Assembly: GCA_050945895.1 (NCBI GenBank)
Contig: JBMNTU010000100.1
Coordinates: 1 to 7,635 of the forward strand
DNA from: JBMNTU01 sp050945895
GTDB taxonomy: Bacteria > Bacillota > Clostridia > Christensenellales > Christensenellaceae
DNA length: 7,635 nucleotides
Reading direction: 5' to 3'
Shown here one piece after another: positions 1 through 5,468 of the stretch (position 1 is the first letter of the stretch; each line of letters opens with the position of its first letter). Below the pieces are notes generated by a model. The model saw only the letters and a list, made by a program, of their open reading frames with translations, was not told where the DNA came from and made no database searches. Made by a program: the position numbers and the translations under genes.

Positions 1-10
1 TCGTTTACCA
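1..10 (-). CDS. Possible start of a minus-strand gene cut off by the window edge
   Basis: Reading the minus strand, an AAGGAG Shine-Dalgarno (25-30) lies downstream of a good -10 box (52-57). An ATG at 10..8 follows, opening Met-Val-Asn before the window ends. The RBS-to-ATG gap is about 13 nt, longer than ideal. A closer ATG (20..18) gives only Met-Gln-stop. The product cannot be identified from three codons; the promoter and RBS are the real evidence that a gene starts here. Confidence 0.3.
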
Positions 11-51
11 TATTACTGCATACACTCCTTGATTGATTCTTTTCCAAAATC

Positions 52-60
52 ATTATATCA
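52..60 (-). promoter_or_regulatory. Extended -10 promoter for the gene leaving the left edge
   Basis: On the minus strand the sequence reads TGA-TATAAT, a perfect -10 box (57..52) with the TG extension one base upstream. No convincing -35 box exists at 16-18 bp, which is typical of extended -10 promoters. The AAGGAG RBS at 30..25 follows at a sensible distance for a short leader. Confidence 0.5.
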
Positions 61-73
61 AGTGTGTATCTGT

Positions 74-102
74 GGGAGGCGCCTTCTGGACGCCTCCCTT
101 TT
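74..102 (+). terminator. GC-rich hairpin with short T-run, terminator-like on the plus strand
   Basis: GGGAGGCG (74-81) and CGCCTCCC (91-98) form a perfect 8-bp stem with a 9-nt loop, followed on the plus strand by TTTT. No plus-strand gene in the window ends here and the left flank is a minus-strand promoter. It may therefore act on antisense transcription from outside, or serve as a structural or operator site just upstream of the leftward promoter. Confidence 0.4.
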
Positions 103-174
103 GCCAATGATTATTTTACACTAAGAGCGACTATAATGGAAACATTTTTGTGTGAACCAGGGATGTATTTTCAC

Positions 175-198
175 AAAAAAACCACCGAAAGGTGGGTG
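175..198 (-). terminator. Rho-independent terminator of the lipoprotein gene
   Basis: On the minus strand, CCACC-TTTC-GGTGG forms a short stem with a 4-nt loop, followed directly by seven T residues (181..175). It lies about 40 bp past the lipoprotein stop codon. The stem is short (5 bp) but the T-tract is strong. Confidence 0.65.
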
Positions 199-235
199 CT
201 GCAGCCAAATAGGGCAAATCGATTTAAAAGAAAGG

Positions 236-967
236 CTATTCGGCGGAAGTAGCGGAAGCGTCCGGCGTGGCGGTGGGCTGTACGGGCGCCGCCGATGGCG
301 ACGGTTCGGCCACGGCAGACGGGGCCGGTGCGGGTTCGGCTGTTTCCGAAGGAGATGGCAGAGGGGTTTGGAGCGCACTCTGAGACGGAGCCGGCTCGGC
401 CGCTGGTGCCGAAGGATCGGCTGCTGTCAATACTTCGATGTTGGTAGCAGAAATAAAAGGCATCGGAATTTCCTGATTATCGAAACTTGCACTGGTACAG
501 CTGCCTACAAGAATTCCAACAACGCCAATCTGCATGCCCTCGGACAGGGAAAGCGTCGCAAGCTCGTCCAAAACAGTGATACATGCGGGCCTTGAAGTGT
601 CGCCGTCCAGATAGGCGTTCAGCTTTAATATGCCTTTTTCATTTACTGGTGTCCCATATACCGTCATTTTTACATTTACAACAGTGCCCTTGTGCTCATC
701 CGGCACCAAAAACACATCCGACACCGGCGTACCGTTTTCAAGCTTTGGTTCAACCAGCGCGGGCGGCGGGTCTGGAAGCTGCGTCCCCTCCGGGCCTTCG
801 TTTACTGTTACATTTTCAATATCGGGAACGGCGGCAACATTTTCCGGATCCTGCAGGATGCCGGAAGCATCGGCTTGCGAAGCAAACTGTTCCAATGCGC
901 TGCTGCACCCGGATAATGTCAAACAGAGCGCACATGCTATCAGTGTTGTTGCAAGCCCTTTTTTCAT
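236..967 (-). CDS. Secreted lipoprotein with OB-fold-like core and Pro/Ala/Ser-rich tail
   Basis: The 243-aa product starts with a lipoprotein signal: basic n-region (MKK), hydrophobic stretch 5-18 and lipobox LSGC with the lipidated Cys at residue 21. It should be anchored to the outer face of the membrane. Residues 22-82 are acidic and Pro-rich, probably a disordered linker. Residues 83-180 alternate hydrophobic strands (VVNVKMTVYG, ACITVLD, MQIGVVGILVG, FISATNIEVL) in a pattern suggesting a small beta-barrel, perhaps an OB-fold; this is inference. Residues 182-243 are almost entirely Ala, Pro, Ser, Glu and Thr, a low-complexity tail that could span cell wall. No catalytic motif is seen and I do not recognise the family. 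The start is supported by an AGGAG RBS 8-9 nt upstream. The gene has its own promoter and terminator, so it appears monocistronic. The long opposite-strand frames are shadows of its GC-rich tail. Confidence 0.85.
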   Translation of the reverse strand: MKKGLATTLIACALCLTLSGCSSALEQFASQADASGILQDPENVAAVPDIENVTVNEGPEGTQLPDPPPALVEPKLENGTPVSDVFLVPDEHKGTVVNVKMTVYGTPVNEKGILKLNAYLDGDTSRPACITVLDELATLSLSEGMQIGVVGILVGSCTSASFDNQEIPMPFISATNIEVLTAADPSAPAAEPAPSQSALQTPLPSPSETAEPAPAPSAVAEPSPSAAPVQPTATPDASATSAE

Positions 968-1019
968 TGATAATACTCCTAAACAAAAAATCCTATAAAC
1001 GTGTTGGTTTACAGAACTT

Positions 1020-1028
1020 ATTATACCA
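1020..1028 (-). promoter_or_regulatory. Extended -10 promoter of the lipoprotein gene
   Basis: The minus strand reads TGG-TATAAT (1028..1020), a perfect -10 with the TG extension. No good -35 box is seen. The predicted start near 1013 gives a leader of about 45 nt before the lipoprotein ATG, which has a clear AGGAG. This indicates transcription independent of the upstream AraC gene. Confidence 0.55.
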
Positions 1029-1124
1029 TTTTTTCTCAGGCAGATATGGAGGCATCTGTTAACTTTCTATTAAATTTTAATGAATGGCTTGGCTTCGCAG
1101 CTGCATGTTTTGAGCGAAACCCGG

Positions 1125-2051
1125 TTATTTTTTGGGAGAAGCGCAAGCTTCAGCCCTCCGGTATTGTGTGGGCGTCATGCTCTTTGCCCGCCGGAAAAGC
1201 TTGTTAAAATAGCTTGCATCGTCAAACCCGCATCGGTAGGCGATGTTTTTTATGCTGTCTGCAGAAGCGGCCAAAAGTCCTGCAGCAACCTCCAGCCGAT
1301 AGTCTGTCAGGTATTGCATAGGGGTAATGCCCAACGTTTTTTTAAAACAGCGTATGCACTCGCTTTTGCTTACATTGGCGTGGCGGGCGATATGTGCCAG
1401 CGAAATACTTTGCGCATAATTGCTTTGAATATAAGCAAGCATCTCCTTGATGCGTTTTTGTGAATGCAAAGCCGCGCGGGAGGGCTTTTGTTTTGGTAAG
1501 CTGTCCTGGTTATGGATGACGGACAGCCATATGCTGCAAAGCAGGCTGTGTGCAACGAGCTCATGGCCCTCCGCTTTTTCTTCGTTGGCCAAAAATGCAG
1601 ACTTTATTATATGGCAGGCTTGTTGCTGCCATTCCACCCCAGACAAAAACGGAATATTGGATAGCGCGGGGTCGTCGATAAGAGGGCGCACATGCTTCCG
1701 GTAGATCAGGCTGTTTTTTGGCGCAATAAATTCAGGCGACACGATTACCGTATACAAAGACGCGGCAGACACTCCATCCGCACACTTTATCATATGCATC
1801 CGGTTGGTGTTGATAAAAGCGCCCTCATCTTTATGTAAAACAGTTTTTTTATCCTCAATATACAGTTCGACAGGGTTGTCCCTCGCAACAACAAACTGTA
1901 TAAAAGAATGCCAGTGCCAGCGGATATAGCCCCTGTCGTATTTTTCAATTTCATCGAGAAAAAAAGCAATCGGGTATTCTGGGGCGCAATAATCGATCAC
2001 TTCCATTCCGTCGGCATTGGTTTTGATTCGAGCAGGTTGCTTCATTTTCAT
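1125..2051 (-). CDS. AraC-family transcriptional regulator
   Basis: The 308-aa protein has the classic AraC/XylS layout. The N-terminal half contains a cupin-like sensor segment (about residues 35-100), including a His-rich strand (RWHWHSF) and the short beta-strands usual in ligand-binding cupins. The C-terminal domain (about 197-300) has two helix-turn-helix units: ISLAHIARHANVSKSECIRC (216-235) and a second around 266-298, with the family signature IAYRCGFDDASYFNKLFRR and the terminal MTPTQYR. It binds DNA and should respond to a small molecule. It is divergent from a MATE exporter with a shared 120-bp promoter region, so it probably controls the exporter, itself or both; this is inference from layout. 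An AGGA lies about 12 nt before the first ATG. A second in-frame ATG (Met3) is also possible and would change only two residues. No clear terminator follows the gene. Confidence 0.93.
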   Translation of the reverse strand: MKMKQPARIKTNADGMEVIDYCAPEYPIAFFLDEIEKYDRGYIRWHWHSFIQFVVARDNPVELYIEDKKTVLHKDEGAFINTNRMHMIKCADGVSAASLYTVIVSPEFIAPKNSLIYRKHVRPLIDDPALSNIPFLSGVEWQQQACHIIKSAFLANEEKAEGHELVAHSLLCSIWLSVIHNQDSLPKQKPSRAALHSQKRIKEMLAYIQSNYAQSISLAHIARHANVSKSECIRCFKKTLGITPMQYLTDYRLEVAAGLLAASADSIKNIAYRCGFDDASYFNKLFRRAKSMTPTQYRRAEACASPKK

Positions 2052-2111
2052 TTTGGAAATATCGTCCTATAATCCGGCTATAATTTACTACCATATAAAT
2101 TTTTTACGCAA

Positions 2112-2117
2112 TATAAT
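2112..2117 (+). promoter_or_regulatory. Candidate -10 box for the MATE exporter gene
   Basis: A perfect plus-strand TATAAT shares its last two bases with the minus-strand -10 of the AraC promoter. The hexamer 17 bp upstream (TACCAT, 2089-2094) is a poor -35, so activity may be weak or need an activator, which would suit control by the divergent AraC protein. Predicted start near 2124 leaves a leader of about 48 nt. Two other plus-strand TATAAT sequences (2068-2073, 2079-2084) also lack good -35 partners. Confidence 0.4.
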
Positions 2118-2144
2118 TATAGTACCGAATAAAAGAATTATCAA
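2116..2144 (-). promoter_or_regulatory. Sigma-A promoter of the AraC gene
   Basis: The minus strand carries TTGATA (2144..2139), a 17-bp spacer and a perfect TATAAT (2121..2116). Predicted start is near 2109, giving a leader of about 57 nt. The -10 sits inside the palindrome TATAATTATA (2112-2121), so it overlaps a plus-strand TATAAT facing the exporter gene. Confidence 0.75.
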
Positions 2145-2171
2145 CTGTCAGGATACGGAAAGAGGCATGCA

Positions 2172-3593
2172 ATGTTAAAAATAAAACCGGAAACCAAAAA
2201 TCTGTTCAAACAGTTTTTTCCGTTGCTTATTGTAATCGCCTTGCAACAGCTGATTGCACTTACGGTCAACCTGGTCGATAATTTTATGCTGGGCGCGTAT
2301 AGCGAACTGGCGATGTCGGGGGCGGCACTCGTAAACCAAATACAGTTTATGCTCCAACAGCTTGTTGCGGGGGTGGGCGCCGGCGTGACCGTCCTAGGTG
2401 CGCAATATTGGGGAAAGCAGGAAGTCGGCCCCATTCGCCATATCATTTCCATCGGGCTAAAATTTGCCTTGCTGGCAGGAATTGGCTTTTGCGCGGTTAC
2501 CGCTGCACTGCCAAACCAGGTGATGGGGCTGTTTACAAACGATTCGGCTGTTGTTGCCGCCGCTGTGGAATACCTGCAAATCATGTGCTGGACCTATATC
2601 ATCTATTCGGTTTCCGCCGTACTGATGTATTCGCTGCAAAGTGTACAGACTGCATTTATAGGGACCATTATGTCTGGGTGCACCATCGGGATCAATGCGC
2701 TGCTAAACTATTGCCTGATTTATGGAAATTTCGGCGCGCCGGAAATGGGAATCCGCGGCGCGGCTGTTGCAACATTAATCAGCCGGGTGGTGGAGCTGGC
2801 AATCATCCTTGTATATATTCTCCGAGTAGACAAAAAGCTGCGCATGAAGCTGAGTCATTTGCTTTCCTTTGATAAATCCTACCTGAACGACTATATCCGG
2901 GTGGCGCTTCCCATTATACTAAGCGGGTCGTTGTGGGGCGTTGCACAGGCAGTGCAAACTGCCATACTGGGGCACATCAATTCCAATACGATTGCTGCAA
3001 ACAGTATTGCTTCGGTAATCTTTCAAATGTTTGCAATTTTTGGATTTTCCTGTGCAAATGCCGCGTCGGTCACCGTCGGAAAAACGATCGGCGAGGGACG
3101 GATGGAGCTGGTACGGCCCTATGCGAAGGCGCTGCAAGGCGTATTCCTGCTCATTGGCGCCGTTTCCGGGTTGTTGCTGTTTTTATTAAAGGATGTTATT
3201 ATAAGCGCCTATTCGGTAACGCCCGAAACACGGAGCCTGACAATTACATTTTTAACGATATTAAGCATCACGACCGTAGGATCGTGCTACGAATACCCTG
3301 TTCAGGCAGGCATCATTGCAGGCGGTGGCGATACAAAGTTTGCTGCAATCGTAGACAACTGCTTTATGTGGCTGTATGTTATCCCTGTTTCCTGCCTGAG
3401 TGCATTTGTGTTCCATTTTCCGCCGGCAGTTACCTTTTTTATATTGAAATCGGATCAGCTTTTAAAATGTATTCCAAATTTTATACGGTGCAATCGGTAC
3501 AAATGGATCAAAAACCTAACAAGGCCGGCAGAAGAAATAAAACAAACCGGTATTCCCGATGGGGTAAGCCCTGTAAATTCGTTGGCGGAATAA
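2172..3593 (+). CDS. MATE-family multidrug/toxin efflux transporter
   Basis: A 473-aa integral membrane protein with about 12 hydrophobic segments (roughly 12-34, 46-75, 92-114, 130-152, 162-184, 193-217, 240-265, 276-300, 318-340, 355-375, 395-414, 418-430). These fall in two halves, as expected for MATE exporters (NorM/DinF superfamily), which use a Na+ or H+ gradient to expel cationic drugs or metabolites. Family hallmarks seen are VNLVDNFMLG near the N-terminus, GAQYWGK (76-82), the mid-protein GIRGAAVATLISR and the C-terminal LKSDQLLKCIPNFIRCNRYK. The start has a GAAAGAGG RBS 6 nt upstream. The family fold normally ends at the KWIKNLTR segment (residue 451). The last 22 residues are an extra hydrophilic tail, and the frame continues for 29 codons past the stop. 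It is divergent from the AraC regulator, which is the likely controller. The substrate is unknown. Confidence 0.93.
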   Translation: MLKIKPETKNLFKQFFPLLIVIALQQLIALTVNLVDNFMLGAYSELAMSGAALVNQIQFMLQQLVAGVGAGVTVLGAQYWGKQEVGPIRHIISIGLKFALLAGIGFCAVTAALPNQVMGLFTNDSAVVAAAVEYLQIMCWTYIIYSVSAVLMYSLQSVQTAFIGTIMSGCTIGINALLNYCLIYGNFGAPEMGIRGAAVATLISRVVELAIILVYILRVDKKLRMKLSHLLSFDKSYLNDYIRVALPIILSGSLWGVAQAVQTAILGHINSNTIAANSIASVIFQMFAIFGFSCANAASVTVGKTIGEGRMELVRPYAKALQGVFLLIGAVSGLLLFLLKDVIISAYSVTPETRSLTITFLTILSITTVGSCYEYPVQAGIIAGGGDTKFAAIVDNCFMWLYVIPVSCLSAFVFHFPPAVTFFILKSDQLLKCIPNFIRCNRYKWIKNLTRPAEEIKQTGIPDGVSPVNSLAE

Positions 3594-3653
3594 TGCGCTG
3601 TTTGCGGCGCAGTACCGAAGGCTTCCACAATTAATGCAGCACCTCTTATAGAA

Positions 3654-3675
3654 GGCGGGGTTAAACTCCCACGCC
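3654..3675 (+). other. Hairpin downstream of the MATE gene
   Basis: GGCG-GGG (3654-3660) pairs with CCC-A-CGCC (3668-3675) with one bulged A and a TTAAACT loop. There is no T-tract after it, so it is not a standard terminator. It could protect the transcript 3' end or be a relic of a mobile element end. Confidence 0.4.
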
Positions 3676-3703
3676 GCTAAGCATACTGTTCATCAAATCA
3701 ACC

Positions 3704-3731
3704 AAAAAACCGTTTCCCCAAGCGGTTTTTT
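3704..3731. terminator. Bidirectional terminator between the MATE gene and the small minus-strand gene
   Basis: AAAAAACCG and CGGTTTTTT form a perfect 9-bp arm, extended inward by TTT/AAG (one G-T pair) to a CCCC tetraloop. Six T residues end the stem on both strands, so it can terminate the plus-strand exporter transcript and the minus-strand gene ending at 3742. Outer AAATCA/TGATTT can add pairs around a small bulge. Confidence 0.85.
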
Positions 3732-3741
3732 GATTTGCCTG

Positions 3742-3972
3742 CTAAACGGTAGTCGGCTGATTTTCCAGTATGCGCTCGCCTTCCCTTGTAATAAAAAACG
3801 TATCGGTACTGCTGTCGTAATATACATAGCCATACCGATAGGTAGACAGTTCAATCATATCCGATAAATCGGCGGTGTCCGATGTCATGCCGTCGAAAAC
3901 ATGCTTGGCGTCAACATGGTCGGTTTTTTTAAAATATGTTTCCAATAAATACAAGATTCTGGAATCGCTCAT
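3742..3972 (-). CDS. Small conserved-looking protein of unknown function, possible winged-helix fragment
   Basis: A 76-aa acidic protein, not recognised as a named family. Residues 1-15 (MSDSRILYLLETYFK) look helical. Residues 44-69 read as a beta-hairpin (RYGYVYYDSSTDTFFIT) followed by REGERILE, which resembles the wing and the xLTxxGxxIL ending of winged-helix regulators. The rest of a DNA-binding domain is not evident, so this is only a hint. The gene is supported by an AAAGGAAG RBS about 7 nt before the ATG and by the shared terminator just after its stop. It lies 102 bp downstream of another small minus-strand gene and may be cotranscribed with it. No clear promoter was found in that gap. 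There is no signal peptide or membrane segment. Confidence 0.7.
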   Translation of the reverse strand: MSDSRILYLLETYFKKTDHVDAKHVFDGMTSDTADLSDMIELSTYRYGYVYYDSSTDTFFITREGERILENQPTTV

Positions 3973-4049
3973 CTTGTTGCTTCCTTTCTGGTATTTTGTT
4001 TTTAATACACGGAAGCAGGAAACATAAACAGAAATATTGGCAATCTTCT

Positions 4050-4062
4050 GCGGCGGGGCCGC
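4050..4062. other. Short GC hairpin between the two small genes
   Basis: GCGGC-GGG-GCCGC forms a perfect 5-bp stem with a 3-nt loop, 13 bp past the stop of the 4075-4305 gene. No T-tract follows on the minus strand, so it would at most slow transcription or stabilise an upstream transcript. Confidence 0.3.
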
Positions 4063-4074
4063 GTGCCAGAGGAC

Positions 4075-4305
4075 TTACATTTCTTCGACGTGCGTTTCGT
4101 AGCCCAGGCTTTCCAGATGTTTGCCGATTTCCTCGCCGGCACCGGTCGACACAATTCCCACCAGTCGGTCGTTCAATACGCCGTTGTCTATGGAAACATC
4201 CAAGCCGTTTTCTTCAATAAACTCAAGCGTTTTAACAATGATAGACTTCAATTCGTATTCTGGCGTCATTGTGAAAAATTTTCTTTTTACCCTGATATCA
4301 AACAT
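4075..4305 (-). CDS. Small hypothetical protein of unknown function
   Basis: A 76-aa protein not matching a family I recognise. The pattern is a short strand (residues 1-12), a helix (about 17-33, ELKSIIVKTLEFIEENG), strands around 35-53 (DVSID, LVGIVST), a Gly-rich turn (TGAGEE), a helix (59-66) and a final strand (YETHVEE). This is a compact alpha/beta arrangement, possibly ferredoxin-like or ACT-like. It has no membrane segment, signal or cysteine. The ATG is preceded by AAGGA with a 9-nt gap and lies behind a good promoter. It is divergent from the cysteine synthase gene with about 146 bp between start codons and may be cotranscribed with the 3742-3972 gene. A role linked to the neighbouring enzyme cannot be inferred. 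Confidence 0.7.
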   Translation of the reverse strand: MFDIRVKRKFFTMTPEYELKSIIVKTLEFIEENGLDVSIDNGVLNDRLVGIVSTGAGEEIGKHLESLGYETHVEEM

Positions 4306-4339
4306 TCCTCGAGGTCCTTTCCAAAATTATTTTGACTAT

Positions 4340-4368
4340 ATCATACATCGTTTTGCAAAATGGCGCAA
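4340..4368 (-). promoter_or_regulatory. Promoter of the small minus-strand gene(s)
   Basis: The minus strand shows TTGCGC (4368..4363), a 17-bp spacer and TATGAT (4345..4340). An overlapping TGA-TATAGT is an alternative extended -10. It is back to back with the cysteine synthase promoter, whose -35 begins at 4395. Confidence 0.5.
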
Positions 4369-4394
4369 TCCGTATTTGCACTCAAAAAGAATGA

Positions 4395-4423
4395 TTGAAG
4401 CGCTCCGTGGCCCGTGCTATAAT
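4395..4423 (+). promoter_or_regulatory. Sigma-A promoter of the cysteine synthase-like gene
   Basis: TTGAAG (4395-4400), a 17-bp spacer and TGC-TATAAT (perfect -10 at 4418-4423 with TG extension). Transcription should begin near 4430, leaving a leader of only about 22 nt. That rules out a T-box or SAM riboswitch and excludes any start codon at 4395. Control must be at the promoter or after translation. Confidence 0.8.
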
Positions 4424-4451
4424 GGGTAGCGGACAAAAAAGGAGCAGATGG

Positions 4452-5378
4452 ATGATATATAATAATATATTGGAGGCCATTGGCCATACGCCAATGATCC
4501 GGCTGAATAATATGACCGGCCCAAACGATGCAGAGGTCCTTATAAAATATGAAGGCGTCAATATTGGCGGTTCTATCAAAACGCGCACCGCGTACAATAT
4601 GGTTGCAGCCGCCATAAAAGAGGGCGCAGTTACCAAAGACACCGTTATTGTAGAGCCGACAAGCGGAAATCAGGGAATCGGGCTTGCCCTTGTCGGGGCG
4701 GTATATGGGCTTAAGGTCGTTATCATAATGCCCGATTCTGTGTCGGAGGAACGGCGCAAGCTAATCAAGCATTACGGTGCGGAGGTTGTACTGGTCAAAG
4801 ACCATGGCGATATTGGAAAATGCATCGAGGAATGCCTCAATACCGCGCTTGAAATGGCAAGAAAAGACAAAAATGTATACATCCCCCAGCAGTTCGAAAA
4901 CCCCAATAACCCACTGGTGCACAAGCACCACACTGCGCTCGAAATACTGGAGCAAACGGCTAGGCCCATACACGGTTTTTGTTCGGGAATTGGCACAGGC
5001 GGAAGCATTTCGGGCATCGGCGAAGTGCTCAAAGCCCAATACCCAGGGATTCTTATATGGGCAGTAGAGCCGGAAAACGCAGCCATCCTTGCGGGAGGGA
5101 CGATCGGTACTCACTTGCAAATGGGCATTGGAGACGGTTTGATACCCAAAAACCTCAACACAGATATTTATGACGATAGCTATATTGTAACGGACGAGGA
5201 AGCCATCGGCACGGCAAAAGCGCTGGCAAAGCAAGAGGGCATTCTAAGCGGCATATCCGGCGGAACCAATGTCGCCGCCGCCATCAAAATGGCAGGGCGG
5301 CTGGGTGCGGGCAAAACAGTCGTAACGATTTTGCCGGATACAGGTGAGCGGTATTTTAGCACGCCGCTGTTTGAGTAA
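4452..5378 (+). CDS. Cysteine synthase-family PLP enzyme (O-acetylserine sulfhydrylase-like)
   Basis: A 308-aa PLP-dependent beta-replacement enzyme of fold type II, the expected length for the CysK/CysM family. These enzymes make L-cysteine from O-acetylserine and sulfide in the cytoplasm. Visible motifs are GHTPMIRL (11-18), the PLP-binding lysine in GGSIKTR (Lys43), the substrate loop TSGNQG (70-75), the phosphate-binding loop GIGTGGS (179-185) and the C-terminal PDTGERYFSTPLF. Several positions differ from textbook CysK: SVKDR becomes SIKTR, TSGNTG becomes TSGNQG, and the usual TTGPEI segment reads HHTALEI (159-165). It may therefore belong to a divergent clade with a different sulfur or amino donor; that is inference. 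I chose the ATG at 4452 because AAAAGGAG lies 8 nt upstream and the promoter's -10 is at 4418, whereas the longer frame from a TTG at 4395 begins inside the promoter. It is a single-gene unit ending in a strong terminator. Confidence 0.9.
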   Translation: MIYNNILEAIGHTPMIRLNNMTGPNDAEVLIKYEGVNIGGSIKTRTAYNMVAAAIKEGAVTKDTVIVEPTSGNQGIGLALVGAVYGLKVVIIMPDSVSEERRKLIKHYGAEVVLVKDHGDIGKCIEECLNTALEMARKDKNVYIPQQFENPNNPLVHKHHTALEILEQTARPIHGFCSGIGTGGSISGIGEVLKAQYPGILIWAVEPENAAILAGGTIGTHLQMGIGDGLIPKNLNTDIYDDSYIVTDEEAIGTAKALAKQEGILSGISGGTNVAAAIKMAGRLGAGKTVVTILPDTGERYFSTPLFE

Positions 5379-5385
5379 ATAACGC

Positions 5386-5416
5386 AAAAGGCTGGAAACA
5401 GCCTTTTATTTTTTTC
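5386..5416 (+). terminator. Rho-independent terminator of the cysteine synthase-like gene
   Basis: AAAAGGCTG-GAAA-CAGCCTTTT is a perfect 9-bp stem closed by a GAAA tetraloop (5386-5407), followed by ATTTTTTT. It lies within 10 bp of the stop and immediately before the MerR promoter, insulating the two genes. Confidence 0.9.
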
Positions 5417-5447
5417 TTGACCCTAACGTAACGTAAGGGTGTACAGT
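5417..5447 (+). promoter_or_regulatory. MerR-type promoter/operator (19-bp spacer with central dyad)
   Basis: TTGACC (5417-5422) and TACAGT (5442-5447) are separated by 19 bp, the overlong spacing typical of promoters activated by MerR-family DNA distortion. Between and overlapping them is a 21-bp dyad (5420-5440), with halves ACCCTAACGT and ACGTAAGGGT around a central A, nine of ten positions complementary. It resembles operators known for TipA-like MerR regulators and predicts autoregulation by the gene starting at 5469. Confidence 0.8.
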
Positions 5448-5468
5448 AGTTTTTAGGAGGCGAAGGGA

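Noticed and set aside
132..137. Plus-strand TATAAT in the left intergenic region
   Set aside because: It has no usable -35 or TG extension and points into the lipoprotein terminator with no gene to serve.
152..595. Arg/Gly-rich 147-aa plus-strand frame
   Set aside because: It is antisense to the Ala/Pro-rich tail of the lipoprotein; its composition is a by-product of that GC-rich repeat and it has no RBS.
583..1062. Plus-strand frames opposite the lipoprotein gene (also 630-998)
   Set aside because: The minus-strand lipoprotein has signal peptide, RBS, promoter and terminator; the opposite frames have none.
2933..3634. 233-aa Cys/Arg-rich plus-strand frame overlapping the MATE gene
   Set aside because: It is a shifted reading of the exporter with biased composition and no domain; the MATE frame is complete and conserved.
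4395..4451. Longer N-terminus for the cysteine synthase-like gene
   Set aside because: This part overlaps the -35 and -10 boxes and begins at TTG with no RBS; the ATG at 4452 has AAAAGGAG at 8 nt and matches the family's N-terminus.
4424..4451. Riboswitch or T-box controlling the cysteine synthase-like gene
   Set aside because: The predicted leader is only about 22 nt, too short for any such element.
4761..5234. 157-aa minus-strand frame inside the cysteine synthase-like gene
   Set aside because: Antisense shadow with no RBS or recognisable domain.
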